A DNA stretch of 50,002 bases from Methanothrix sp. (GCA_011620785.1 WOYM01000099.1:1-50002); one strand, 5' to 3'. Shown: positions 16,722 to 25,172, counted from the first letter of the stretch. Notes: generated by a model from the letters alone, not told the origin. Translations and numbers: made by a program.

Positions 16722-17867
16722 TTAAACCAATACCTCTTCCAACGGTCTTCTGGGAGTCAGCTCACTGGTGCTTCCGCTGGATCTCAAGCAGAAGATCTGC
16801 TGAACTATGGAGCCATTTGCATCGCCGTCCACCTCTACCCGCAGTCCAACGGCTCCAGATTCCGTCTCTTCCGATTGCAGTGCCCGGCCCATGGACACCA
16901 AGCTGGAGCCATAGGAGCTGCTCAATAGTGATATACGCCCTAGCAGCCTGCCCGCCCTGACCTGAGATTCTCTATCATTCTTGCTGCTGGCGATAAATCC
17001 CAGATATGGAGAGCTGTTTATGACCTCAGTGTCCATCTTAATCTGGCCGGGAAGGCTGTCTAAGAAGAGCACCTTTATTTGATCAACCTTGGCATGGAAT
17101 CCTGTTGGCCCCATGCCTCCCAGGGAGAGCCAGTGGCCCAGCTCGCTCTTAAAGGTGATATCAGAGTATAGCGACCTGTCGGCGGCTTCTGTCAGACTCA
17201 GAATTCCTTTCCTGGTCTTGGGATCGTCGGAGAGAATGATACTGATATCCTGGTCGGTTTTAAGGCCTCCGATGGCCTCGACGAGCTTATCCAAATCTCT
17301 ATTCATGCCTTTTTGCTCATTGAGGCTCTCATTTACTATGCGGCTGGCATTCATCTCCCCCAAGGTGATAGCATAAAAGAGACGAGAATCCATAGATGGA
17401 AAAGCACCGGGCTGAAATGAGACCCTGGCCACGATATCATATGATTCAGACAGATCTGATTTCAATAAGGTCGGATCCGGGAAGTAGCTGACGGTGCTGC
17501 TGAAGCCGAAATGGTCGGCGGCTATGATCAGATTCTCAATAGCTCCGCCAATGGCCAGATACATCTCTCTTTTATTGCCGTCGGCAGCCTCAAGCCACCT
17601 GGATTCGTCGGCCATGACCATAATCGATCCATCAGATACATTAAACCTCCAGGGCTGGGTATTATAGATGGAAGGAGCGAGTATGGCATAGTTTAGCAGG
17701 AAGGTCATCTTCTCCTCTGAGCTTCCATTGCGAGGAAAGTCGTTCTCCATGATATTCCAGACCTCAAAGGATCCTTTGGGCTGCCAGACAATACCTGGCA
17801 GCAGCATTCCCGCTATCAAGAACAGGCTTATCAATAACACTTTGATTGCAGACAGTCCCATTTTCAC
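16722..17867 (-). CDS. Membrane-anchored nitroreductase-like protein (Acg type)
   Basis: A 381-residue protein with one N-terminal membrane segment (residues about 7-27, VLLISLFLIAGMLLPGIVW) that acts as signal anchor or signal peptide. The remainder follows the Acg-type FMN-binding nitroreductase pattern: FLLNYAILAPSIYNTQPWRFNV (FMN-phosphate region), MVMADESRWLEAADGNKREMYLAIGGAIENLIIAADHFG, and later GLLGRISLLSSSYG-like helices. Acg proteins of mycobacteria and relatives bind or sequester FMN; catalytic activity is often absent. Extracellular placement is unusual for a flavin oxidoreductase. The ATG at 17867 has no strong ribosome site. It is transcribed alone, convergent with the small secreted gene. 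Confidence 0.75.
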   Translation of the reverse strand: MKMGLSAIKVLLISLFLIAGMLLPGIVWQPKGSFEVWNIMENDFPRNGSSEEKMTFLLNYAILAPSIYNTQPWRFNVSDGSIMVMADESRWLEAADGNKREMYLAIGGAIENLIIAADHFGFSSTVSYFPDPTLLKSDLSESYDIVARVSFQPGAFPSMDSRLFYAITLGEMNASRIVNESLNEQKGMNRDLDKLVEAIGGLKTDQDISIILSDDPKTRKGILSLTEAADRSLYSDITFKSELGHWLSLGGMGPTGFHAKVDQIKVLFLDSLPGQIKMDTEVINSSPYLGFIASSKNDRESQVRAGRLLGRISLLSSSYGSSLVSMGRALQSEETESGAVGLRVEVDGDANGSIVQQIFCLRSSGSTSELTPRRPLEEVLV

Positions 17868-18147
17868 GCCTCATCGAACCGATTCCTAAAATAGCATTTG
17901 GTCCAGAGAAATATAGCCTGCGGTAGTAAGACGGCGGGAAGCATTTTGGCTTTTTAAGTTGACCAGTCAGATCGTATTCAAGTTCACAGCTCTCTATCAC
18001 TGAGATCTTTCGATCTATCTCCTCTGTCTCCGCCATACATCGCTCTCGGTCAGTATCTGAGAATCCAGAGATGGCATCTTCAGATTGAGGGGCATTAAGG
18101 CCAAACTATTTCTGAATTGAGGAGATAGATCATATGAGGCGATGAAA

Positions 18148-18819
18148 ATGGAATACCCCAGCAAATACAGCACAGATCACCTGCTGCCCGAGCTTGATCT
18201 CGATACAGAGAAATGGAATCAGATACCTGAGGAGCAGGTTATAGCAGCTACCGTAAAGGCGATCGAGGAAGGAGGGATAGAGGTTATAAGGCTGCGGGAT
18301 GGCAATCAGGCTTTGGCCAAGATCAAAGAGTTGATTCCTCCCGGCTCGGAGGTTATGAATGGTTACTCGACCACCCTCATCGAGATTGGTTTTCAGGAGC
18401 TTATGGATAGCGGCGAGCACGAATGGAAGGATATGAAGCGGATGGTGACCGGAGAGAACGATGCTCAGGAAAGAGCCAAGATCAGGCGAAAGACCGTCAC
18501 CTCCGATTTTTTCCTGTCCGGAGTGAATGCCATAGCCATGACCGGGGAGCTGGTGGGCTGTGATGCCACCGGAAGCAGAGTAGGTGCGTGGCCTTACGGC
18601 GCCGGGAACCTGCTGCTTGTCGCGGGAACGAATAAGATCGTCCCCTCATTGGATGATGCTCTGCGCCGCATAAGGGAGTACACCTTCCCCTTGGAGGATC
18701 TTCGCTCCCGGAATGTATATGGAGTTCCGAGCAAGATTGGAAAATGCGTCATCCTTGCCAATGAGTCCCAGCCTGGCAGGGTCACGCTTCTATTGATAGA
18801 CGAAAGCCGTGGATACTGA
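18148..18819 (+). CDS. LUD domain protein (LutC/YkgG-like)
   Basis: A 223-residue single LUD-domain protein (DUF162). Bacterial relatives LutC and LutB take part in lactate oxidation to pyruvate, and archaeal stand-alone copies have no defined role. Family text: VIRLRDGNQALAKIKELIPPGSEVMNGYSTTLIEIGF, SGVNAIAMTGELVGCDATGSRVG, GAGNLLLVAGTNKIVPSLDDALRRIREY. The last of these is the typical VvGtNKIVkdldeAlrRi ending. Two ATGs occur, at 18142 and 18148. GAGG at 18136-18139 is 8 bases from the second and only 2 from the first, so I use 18148. No LutA or LutB neighbour is present. Confidence 0.88.
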   Translation: MEYPSKYSTDHLLPELDLDTEKWNQIPEEQVIAATVKAIEEGGIEVIRLRDGNQALAKIKELIPPGSEVMNGYSTTLIEIGFQELMDSGEHEWKDMKRMVTGENDAQERAKIRRKTVTSDFFLSGVNAIAMTGELVGCDATGSRVGAWPYGAGNLLLVAGTNKIVPSLDDALRRIREYTFPLEDLRSRNVYGVPSKIGKCVILANESQPGRVTLLLIDESRGY

Positions 18820-18956
18820 TTTGTTATAGAAAAAATTAGGGGGCAATCGTCCAGGCCAAGCAATCATGCCCGGCAGCCGATCGAGCCCCTCGATTATAAG
18901 CATTTTCTACTCTTCTTTTTAAAAAGAAAGAGCGCCTGATAGACCGCCTGCCCCTC

Positions 18957-20132
18957 TCACTTCGTTGAGACTATCTTTATCACGTCCCCGTCCTTAAGCT
19001 CGTGCTTTTCCCCGAGGCGCATCTTGGTCCGGGCATCGATGGCAAATAGGAAGCTCTCGCCTATATCCGAATGCACCCGGAAGGCAAGGTCCCGGGCGGT
19101 GCTCCCCCGCTTCATCAGGAAGGCGTCAGGCAATATCACTCCCTTGCGGTCGGTGAACTTGTTCTCATCCTCCACCGGATAGAGGACGATGTAGTCCAAC
19201 AGCTCGAAAATCGCCCGGTTGATGCACTCCTGCACCCCGGTTCCGCCGAACTGCTTCATTAAAGCTCTGATCTTCTCCAGGCCCGCCTTCTGGGCGGGAT
19301 TGAGATCGCCTTTGATCTGGAAGTCTGGGTCCCCTGGCCGGTAGCTGATCAGTCCCGCCTTCTCTGCCATACGAAGAGCGATCTCCGCTGCTCCACTGAC
19401 CGGTATCACCACCTCATCTTTCAGAGCCAGAAGCTTTTTCACGTTCTCCGGGGGGGCAACATCCATCTTGTTTGCCGCCAGGATCATTGGCTTGCTGTAC
19501 CTGCGCAAGAGAATGGCGAACATCTTCACATCCTCTGCATTCCAGCTTCCCAGGTCCTTTTTCATCTCGGTCAGAGCGCGGCGAATCTGGCTGTCAGAAA
19601 CTCCCGCTCCCGCCATCTGCTCAATTAAGACCTGATCCGGCTTGCCGCCCAATGCCCGGAAGTTCCTCATCAATTTTTCCCAGTTGCGATTTAGGATGCC
19701 ATTAAGCCACATGCTGATCTCGTATTCCAGGAATTTTACGTCGGAGACCGGATCGTAGTTGCCCGTACCTACCGGGTTTCCTTCGGCATCTGTGCCACCC
19801 GAAGCATCGAGCACATGAATCACCGCCTCCGCCACTCGCAGGGCATCCAAAAATTCGTTCCCCAGGCCCTTGCCCAGGTGAGCGTCCGGCACCAGGCCGG
19901 CAACGTCGATCAGCTCGATGGCGATGAACCGCACCCCGTCCTTGCATCTTCCGCAGCCCTTCTCAATCCCCAGATCCTTGCAGGGACAGGGGACGCGCAC
20001 ATAAGAGACGCCATGGTTGGCGTCGATGGTGGTAAAGGGATAGTTGGCTATATCCACCTCTACCAGGGTCGCAGCCTTGAAAAAGGTGGATTTGCCAGAG
20101 TTCGGCTTTCCAGCCAGCCCGACAGAGAGCAT
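18957..20132 (-). CDS. ychF: YchF/OLA1-type TRAFAC NTPase with TGS domain
   Basis: A 391-residue Obg-related P-loop NTPase. G1 is GLAGKPNSGKSTFFKA at residues 5-20; G3 is in IELIDVAGLVPDAHLGKGLGNEFLD; the G4 position reads AANKMDVA. The archaeal insertion with CPCKDLGIEKGCGRCKDG brings four cysteines. The C-terminal TGS domain covers GVILPDAFLMKRGSTARDLAFRVHSDIGESFLFAIDA to DGDVIKIVSTK. The family binds ribosomes and, in some lineages, prefers ATP. Here NKMD rather than NxxE at G4 would permit GTP. The gene begins 19 bases after the FrhB-like gene on the same strand and has no strong ribosome site of its own. Confidence 0.95.
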   Translation of the reverse strand: MLSVGLAGKPNSGKSTFFKAATLVEVDIANYPFTTIDANHGVSYVRVPCPCKDLGIEKGCGRCKDGVRFIAIELIDVAGLVPDAHLGKGLGNEFLDALRVAEAVIHVLDASGGTDAEGNPVGTGNYDPVSDVKFLEYEISMWLNGILNRNWEKLMRNFRALGGKPDQVLIEQMAGAGVSDSQIRRALTEMKKDLGSWNAEDVKMFAILLRRYSKPMILAANKMDVAPPENVKKLLALKDEVVIPVSGAAEIALRMAEKAGLISYRPGDPDFQIKGDLNPAQKAGLEKIRALMKQFGGTGVQECINRAIFELLDYIVLYPVEDENKFTDRKGVILPDAFLMKRGSTARDLAFRVHSDIGESFLFAIDARTKMRLGEKHELKDGDVIKIVSTK

Positions 20133-20151
20133 ATCAGGTCAGAGTTCCCGC

Positions 20152-21243
20152 TCAGCGAGAGATGTTCTTAACATTCATCTCGGCGGACTTGGCCTCAAAC
20201 CGGGCTGCTTTATTCCCGGCGAGCTTGCCAGCAAGAGCCAAGCCCTTCTCCGAGATAGCCTTCTCTTGCAGGACACCTGCCGCAAGGGCATCAGAGTAGA
20301 GCTTCTCCCCCTTGTCCGTGCGGGTGAGAACAGTCGACCAGCCATCACCCGATCCCACGCTGCCAACGGAGATGTCCGCCAGCTCGCTGGCAAAGTCGAA
20401 GCATGGACCGCATCCCTTGAAGCTATACTGGTCTGTCTCCTCCAGCTTCACCTCATTAACCTTGCCCTGTTTATCTATCACCCTGAACATACCCTTCTTG
20501 ATCTCAAACCGGGCCACATTCTTGGGATCCAGGCCGAACCTGCCCTTCACCAAGCCGTTCATGAGCAGGTCGTAGTCGAAGTTCTCCATACAGAACAGGC
20601 CGACGAGCAGAGCGATCTTCTCCTGGCCGAACTGATAGGGCTCTTCCAGCAGCTGAACCTTTCTGAGGCCCTGGATCTGGCAGGGAGTTCCTACAAATCC
20701 GATCTTTTCGAATCCCATGTTTAGGGCTTCAGCCAATGTATTGACGCTATTGTTTATGGTGTATTTGGTGCCAGCGGCTGCCCTGATCTCATCGGCGGTG
20801 GTAACAACCCGGGATACCGTCCTCCACTCATCATCCTTGTCGGTGACGATGGCGCAATCGATCATCCCCGACTCCAGCGCAAAAACAAGCAGAGCAGTGG
20901 CCACGCCGCCATCCTGGGCTAAACCCTCGCGGGAGACAGCCTGAGCGGATATGGCCTTCTTGTATATGCCCAGCTTTTCCTCGGGATTACGAGTCCTGCC
21001 CAAGAGCTTGGACTCCATCTGACCCATATCCAGGATGTTTCTGGGACAGTAGGTGAAGCACAGGCCGCAGTGGGGATCGTACATCACCAGCTCTGGCTTG
21101 TCCTCCACATGCTCAATCCTGGGGCAGAGGGCCTCGCATGTGCCACAGCGACAGCATACATCCGATTTTATGACCTTATACTCCAGCTCTCCGAAACCAC
21201 ATTCCAGGTAAGTGGGCTCTGCAATCTTCTCCTTAGCAGCCAT
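20152..21243 (-). CDS. Coenzyme F420-dependent oxidoreductase, FrhB/FpoF-like
   Basis: A 363-residue iron-sulfur flavoprotein of the FrhB family, which oxidises or reduces F420 through FAD. Two cysteine clusters at the N-terminus, CCRCGTCEALCPRIE and CGLCFTYCPRNILD, bind two [4Fe-4S] centres. The FrhB core follows with AQDGGVATALLVFALESG, AAGTKYTINNSV, IGFVGTPCQIQGLRK, LVGLFCMENFDY and GCGPCFDFASELADISVGSVGSGDGWS. The open frame reaches a TTG at 21258. GGAG at 21253-21256 is well spaced for the ATG at 21243, which I use. Its partner is unknown: candidates are the Fpo proton pump, a heterodisulfide reductase or ferredoxin. The gene is upstream of ychF and divergent from mfnF. Confidence 0.88.
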   Translation of the reverse strand: MAAKEKIAEPTYLECGFGELEYKVIKSDVCCRCGTCEALCPRIEHVEDKPELVMYDPHCGLCFTYCPRNILDMGQMESKLLGRTRNPEEKLGIYKKAISAQAVSREGLAQDGGVATALLVFALESGMIDCAIVTDKDDEWRTVSRVVTTADEIRAAAGTKYTINNSVNTLAEALNMGFEKIGFVGTPCQIQGLRKVQLLEEPYQFGQEKIALLVGLFCMENFDYDLLMNGLVKGRFGLDPKNVARFEIKKGMFRVIDKQGKVNEVKLEETDQYSFKGCGPCFDFASELADISVGSVGSGDGWSTVLTRTDKGEKLYSDALAAGVLQEKAISEKGLALAGKLAGNKAARFEAKSAEMNVKNISR

Positions 21244-21323
21244 GATCATGATCTCCAAAAGTTAGAGGGCTAAATCACCTCCCGACCTAAAGCTTTTATG
21301 GTTCGAATGAGGTTTGAGCGTAG

Positions 21324-22346
21324 ATGATCCTGGGTCTGGATATTGGGGGGGCGAACACCAAAGCGGCGAGTGCGGACGGCAAATATGCCAAAAGTGTCTA
21401 TCTTCCCCTTTGGAAGAACTCGCCCCTGGAGAAGGTCTTAAAGAGGATCAATGCCGAGCAGAAGCCGGAGGCTGTGGCGGTGGTCATCACTGGCGAGCTG
21501 GCAGACTGCTTCTCCTCCAAGATAGAGGGATTGGAGAGAATAATGACTGCAGCATGCCGTGCCTTCTCCTGTCCGGTTTATTTCTGGGGCCATGATGGAT
21601 TTGTCGAAAACGACATCATAAATCCGACTAGCATGACCAGCATAGTTGACATGATCAACACGACCGATATTCTGCATATCGCCGCAGCCAACTGGTCCGC
21701 CTCGGCTGCGCTTCTTGCTCGCGAGATAGGTGATTGCCTCTTTGTGGACATGGGCAGCACCACTACAGACCTGATTGCCGTTAAGTCAAGGCCCCTGGCA
21801 GCGAAGACCGATTTCCTCCGCCTGGCCAGAGGAGAGCTGGTCTACATGGGCCTCCTGCGCACCGGTCTTGCCTGCATTCTGCCCGTGGCCAGGATCAGAG
21901 GCCATCATGTGCCGCTTGCCCCAGAGCTTTTCGCCATCATCGCCGATGCTCGTCTTGTTTTGGGCCATATAGATCTGGATAGGTATACCTGCGATACTGC
22001 AGACGGAAAAGACAAGAGCCGATCTTCATCCCTCCGCCGGTTGACGCGCTCGGTCTGCGCCGATCTGGAGGAGATAGGGGAAAGCGGAGCTTTGGCCATA
22101 GCGGAGCAGGCCTGCACAGAGCAGAAGAGAACTCTTACTGAGGCCATGGAGAGGCAGGCAGAAAGGCATGGACTGGAAAGGGTGGCTGCAGCGGGAATTG
22201 GAGAGTGGCTGATTGCCGAGGCGGCCAATACCCTGGGCATGGAGTGCATTCTGCTCTCTGAATTATATGGCAGCAGGATCTCGGATGTCTTTCCTGCCTA
22301 TGCCGCAGCCAGGCTGCTGGAGACGGATCCGGTCTTTATACATTAA
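21324..22346 (+). CDS. mfnF: Methanofuran biosynthesis kinase-like protein MfnF (H4MPT-linked C1 family)
   Basis: A 340-residue protein of the actin-fold hydantoinase/oxoprolinase-like family annotated as H4MPT-linked C1 transfer pathway protein. In methanogens the orthologue MfnF couples gamma-glutamyltyramine with the furan phosphate intermediate in methanofuran synthesis. Landmarks are MILGLDIGGANTKAAS (phosphate-1 loop), VVITGELADCFSSK, IAAANWSASAALLARE, CLFVDMGSTTTDLIAV (phosphate-2) and VAAAGIGEWLIAEAA near the end. Length is typical. GAGGT at 21309-21313 precedes the ATG at 21324. The gene is divergent from the FrhB-like gene with a 65-80-base shared promoter region. The neighbouring RimK-type ligase at 1.8 kb is not part of this pathway as far as can be seen. 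Confidence 0.88.
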   Translation: MILGLDIGGANTKAASADGKYAKSVYLPLWKNSPLEKVLKRINAEQKPEAVAVVITGELADCFSSKIEGLERIMTAACRAFSCPVYFWGHDGFVENDIINPTSMTSIVDMINTTDILHIAAANWSASAALLAREIGDCLFVDMGSTTTDLIAVKSRPLAAKTDFLRLARGELVYMGLLRTGLACILPVARIRGHHVPLAPELFAIIADARLVLGHIDLDRYTCDTADGKDKSRSSSLRRLTRSVCADLEEIGESGALAIAEQACTEQKRTLTEAMERQAERHGLERVAAAGIGEWLIAEAANTLGMECILLSELYGSRISDVFPAYAAARLLETDPVFIH

Positions 22347-22847
22347 AGGGCAGATAATGCTGAACTAACGACTGCGAAAGCTATCTAATATCAACCTTCC
22401 AGAGGCATAGCCAGCAATGCTTATAGATTATTTTGAATGGTAACAGGTAATTGCGATATATATGGTACATTTCTTCCTATATTCTATTTGGAAAAGGACT
22501 ATAGGGTAAGTTGCCCGTTAAAACGAATGAGGGATTGGGATTCCCTCTTGGCACCTCATATGCGTCACTCCAACCCTTGAACTCTCTGGAAGAGATGGCT
22601 GGGATTAGAAAAATGGTGTCAAATCGAGCTGGCAGATTGCATACGAGCTAATGCTCTAAGCCCAAGGTACTGGCTTCTTTCCCCTCTCGAGCCCTGCCAG
22701 CATCCCAAAATTTAATTTTCACGATTTAGATACTTCGATCTCGGTTTTATCCCATCAGCAGCATTTGATTGCCACTGAGCAGATAAGGATCACAAAGAAG
22801 CTGATCTATATACAAACATTATTCAGATAAATTGATTTTTCATATCC
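22347..22847. other. Intergenic region without recognised genes
   Basis: About 500 bases between mfnF and the small operon. ATATTCTATTTGGAAA at 22479-22494 resembles the candidate phosphate-box motif seen at three promoters but lacks one T. GAGGGA/TCCCTC at about 22528-22546 makes a small hairpin just downstream. No coding frame with a ribosome site is present, so a small RNA starting after the 22479 motif is possible but unproven. Confidence 0.35.
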
Positions 22848-22865
22848 ATATTCTATTTTGGTTAA
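22848..22865 (+). promoter_or_regulatory. Candidate regulatory box, copy 1 of 3
   Basis: Reads ATATTCTATTTTGGTTAA, matching the phoA copy at 17 of 18 positions and the pstS copy at about 15 of 18. A weak TATA-like TTTATTAT follows at about 22868-22875. A second TATA-like string, TTATATGA, lies at 22900-22907, closer to the ATG at 22956. The motif may tie this operon to phosphate control (inference). Confidence 0.4.
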
Positions 22866-22955
22866 CTCTTTATTATTTGGCTGTAATTCTTCCAAGGGAT
22901 TATATGATGAAAAAGATAGCGACTGCAGAAGATATTCATTTATCGGAGGAATTTC

Positions 22956-23159
22956 ATGTTTCCAGATGAAAAGTGGATTGTATTCAGCATTACGGAAGAT
23001 GATTACATTGAGCATGAGCGATGCGCAGAACAGCTTCGTGCGATAGGCTTGGAACCAAAGACAAACAATGCTTTGGTGCTTGGCTGCGGGAAATGTCCTT
23101 TATTCGGAATGTGTCACGTTTCAAGAGATAATGTGTTTTTGGGAGCCAGAACATGCTGA
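22956..23159 (+). CDS. Small cysteine-containing protein, unknown function
   Basis: A 67-residue protein, confidently a gene because GGAGG (22945-22949) sits six bases before its ATG. The N-terminus MFPDEKWIVFSITEDDYIEHERCAEQ is acidic. The C-terminal half holds LVLGCGKCPLFGMCHVSRDN, a CxxCxxxxxC arrangement that could bind a metal or Fe-S cluster, and it ends in Cys. I know no family. It is the first gene of an operon with the Lrp-type ligand-binding protein 31 bases downstream. A longer plus-strand frame at 22858-23046 overlaps it in another phase without a ribosome site and is rejected. Confidence 0.7.
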   Translation: MFPDEKWIVFSITEDDYIEHERCAEQLRAIGLEPKTNNALVLGCGKCPLFGMCHVSRDNVFLGARTC

Positions 23160-23190
23160 TCCTCTATAGTTTAATGAAAAAGGTGAATTC

Positions 23191-23475
23191 ATGCTATTAG
23201 CGATGTCCTTTATCAAGGCAGCTCCTGATAGAGAGAAAATGGTCTATCATTCCCTTAAGGAATTAGATGGAGTGAGGAAGATCTATCACATTTTTGGAGA
23301 TCATGATCTTCTCTTGATTCTTGAAGCAGAAAATAGAAATAAACTGATGGATTTAATAGACCATGTAGAAGAGATGGGATCCGTTAATGCGTCAAGAACC
23401 ATGCTGGTGGCGACTGAATACAGCTATCTGATGATCACCCGAGATATAAGAAATGAGGCATTTGCTGCAGGCTAG
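23191..23475 (+). CDS. Stand-alone Lrp/AsnC ligand-binding (RAM) domain protein
   Basis: A 94-residue protein with the Lrp/AsnC C-terminal (RAM) fold and no DNA-binding domain. Key text: MLLAMSFIKAAPDREKMVYH, then LDGVRKIYHIFGDHDLLLIL, which is the typical beta-alpha-beta with 'G-x-x-D' ligand site, then VEEMGSVNASRTMLV. Stand-alone RAM proteins bind amino acids or tune other Lrp proteins. AGGTGA at 23181-23186 is four bases from the ATG. A truncated paralogue with the same opening (VSLIKVTPDREK, IYHIFGEHDLL) lies after the alkaline phosphatase gene at 38.4 kb, so both copies sit close to genes carrying the same promoter motif. Confidence 0.85.
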   Translation: MLLAMSFIKAAPDREKMVYHSLKELDGVRKIYHIFGDHDLLLILEAENRNKLMDLIDHVEEMGSVNASRTMLVATEYSYLMITRDIRNEAFAAG

Positions 23476-23487
23476 GAGGTGGATGCC

Positions 23488-23595
23488 ATGCCTTCTTTAT
23501 TAAGAGCAGGAGTGCTACGGAAGAATAAAATTTTCCATTGCAGAAGAATGTGCCCTACGAAAATACGCATCACGAAAATATGCGTTACGAAATGA
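23488..23595 (+). CDS. Candidate 35-residue ORF with strong ribosome site
   Basis: An ATG at 23488 follows GGAGGTG (23476-23482) at ideal spacing, 12 bases after the RAM gene's stop. The 35 codons give a basic peptide with two cysteines (FHCRRMCPTKIRITKICVTK). The TGA overlaps the ATG of the GNAT pseudogene at 23592 (ATGA). The repeated TKIRI-TKICV comes from a 15-base tandem repeat. It may be a true small peptide, a translational coupler, or what is left of the GNAT gene's original 5' end. Too short to judge by composition. Confidence 0.35.
   Translation: MPSLLRAGVLRKNKIFHCRRMCPTKIRITKICVTK
23557..23594 (+). repeat. 15-base tandem repeat, about 2.5 copies
   Basis: ACGAAAATACGCATC (23557-23571) and ACGAAAATATGCGTT (23572-23586) are followed by a partial ACGAAATG (23587-23594). 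The period equals five codons, so frame is kept. Confidence 0.6.
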
Positions 23596-23950
23596 GGTTC
23601 CTGGACTGGAGCCATCTGCGGTATGTCGTGAAATTGCAGGAAACCGTAATTCACAATCTGAGTGACAAAGAGATATTTCGAACTCATCCGCCGAAATACT
23701 TTTAGAACACTTCAAGATGGAGAACTCCATTATCGGAGTCTTCACCAATGACGGGTTAATAGCCTATAGTGTTCTCTATTTTCCTGGTGATAGAAAGGAT
23801 AGCTTTGGCATCGACATCGGCCTTGAGCGAGATGAGCTGGATAAGGTTGTGCATCTGGCTACGGTTGCAGTTCACCTTGCTAGAGGAAACTCATTACAGA
23901 AGCTGATGCAGGGCATTCATTTGGATACGGCGATGCAGCTGGGTTATTAA
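23592..23950 (+). pseudogene. GNAT-like acetyltransferase gene with frameshift
   Basis: MRFLDWSHLRYVVKLQETVIHN to HPPKYF reads to a TAG at about 23703. One frame over, LEHFKMENSIIGVFTNDGLIAYSVLYFPG continues to KLMQGIHLDTAMQLGY and stops at 23950. Inserting one T in the run TACTTTTAG would join them into a single frame of roughly 120 codons. The second part has the acetyl-CoA-fold rhythm of GNAT proteins (IGVF...GLIAYSVLYFPG, then VVHLATVAVHLARGNSLQKLM in place of V.P..RG.G.g..L). The usual beta6-beta7 end is missing, so a nonsense or larger loss followed. It starts by ATGA coupling to the 35-codon ORF. A sequencing error in the T-run could account for the first break only. Confidence 0.6.
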
Positions 23951-24173
23951 GCTTAAGTTCGATAAAAGACGGAGGTATATCCTGCACAGACATCTTCTTT
24001 CTCCTCGACTGGATTGTCATGAGGAATTCAGAATCAGAAGCTCCGATCTCGATGCACAGATCGGTTTGCTTAATATGGGTTATCTGAATTCGGGTGAGCA
24101 AGATTGTCTGCTGAAGCCATCCCAAATTTCAGGAGCAATACTGAAAGGCAGACTCCAGAAGACGATATCATTC

Positions 24174-25172
24174 TTATCCATCAATCCTCAATGTGGCATT
24201 GTTTAAATTAATAGCAAGCTCCGCGATATTTATCAAGTGATGGAGCATTCGCTCGATGCTGCTGGAAGCCACCAGCCTGATAAAAATCCAGTCGTTGGAG
24301 TTCTCCAATATCGATTTAGCTGTATCTAAAAACCGCATCCTTATCTCTGCTATCTCATTGATAGATCTATTGGCCCGATCAACATCGGGATTCAGAATAG
24401 TTGAAATGCATTCATCCATCAGTTTGGCGACTACAGAGCTTATGTTGGATAGCTCATCCGTCATCTTCGCAGGGAGTTCATGATCTGCAATTGACGCGAT
24501 CTCCGCTATCTTTGAAGCATGATCTGCCATGCGCTCCAGGTTTGCAGAGGCTTGCATGTAGTTAAAGGCCAAAAGTGAGCTCGCCACATCTCGCTGGATG
24601 GATCGCGATCTCAAAATCTCCATGAACTGACGGTATATGAGCAGATTGAGGCGATCCACGTCATCATCTCTCTGGATCACATCATGAGCCAGTTCTTTAT
24701 CTATATTTATGAGAGAGGTTATGGCGTCTTGGGTCATAGATCGAGTCATATTTTTAATTCGCTTTAGAGCACGATCCGGTTGCAGCTCCTCCGAGCCTAA
24801 CAGATCCTGGATAACCATCTTATTGATGTTCTCTTCCAGTATCTCAGGTCCTATGAGCTTGCTTACAATACCATGCAGATCCTTTTTTTGATTCACTGAC
24901 ATCTGAGAGGAGGATATCTCCACGGTGCTGTAGCCTGCTAAGTAGCAACCTATGATGTCTCGAATCAATGAATCTCCGGATTTGCTTCCGATATCTATCT
25001 TCATCACCTGATCCGGCTCAGAGATATTCGTTGATAGCAGCAGCTCGCCGCTCTGGCTTTGGGAGATAAAAAGCAATGAGCCATTCCCAATTGCATTTTT
25101 CCTGGCCCATTTCTTGGGAAGAGATACAATTAAAGTCGATTTCCCTGTCTTTTGTACTTTTCTGGTTTCCAT
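24174..25172 (-). CDS. PhoU-domain regulator with AbrB-like N-terminus
   Basis: A 332-residue archaeal PhoU-type protein. The first 45 residues, METRKVQKTGKSTLIVSLPKKWARKNAIGNGSLLFI, match the SpoVT/AbrB-like swapped-hairpin DNA-binding domain. Two PhoU helical bundles follow, with VIQRDDDVDRLNLLIYRQFMEIL, ASANLERMADHASKIAEIA and the matching C-terminal FIRLVASSSIERMLHHLINIAELA. The E..aDh pattern binds metal in PhoU proteins. Such fusions are archaeal regulators of phosphate or ion transport. The frame is open to a TTG at 25190, but the ATG at 25172 is a better start. A 13-bp inverted repeat lies upstream. pstS is 1 kb away in the other direction. Confidence 0.87.
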   Translation of the reverse strand: METRKVQKTGKSTLIVSLPKKWARKNAIGNGSLLFISQSQSGELLLSTNISEPDQVMKIDIGSKSGDSLIRDIIGCYLAGYSTVEISSSQMSVNQKKDLHGIVSKLIGPEILEENINKMVIQDLLGSEELQPDRALKRIKNMTRSMTQDAITSLINIDKELAHDVIQRDDDVDRLNLLIYRQFMEILRSRSIQRDVASSLLAFNYMQASANLERMADHASKIAEIASIADHELPAKMTDELSNISSVVAKLMDECISTILNPDVDRANRSINEIAEIRMRFLDTAKSILENSNDWIFIRLVASSSIERMLHHLINIAELAINLNNATLRIDG

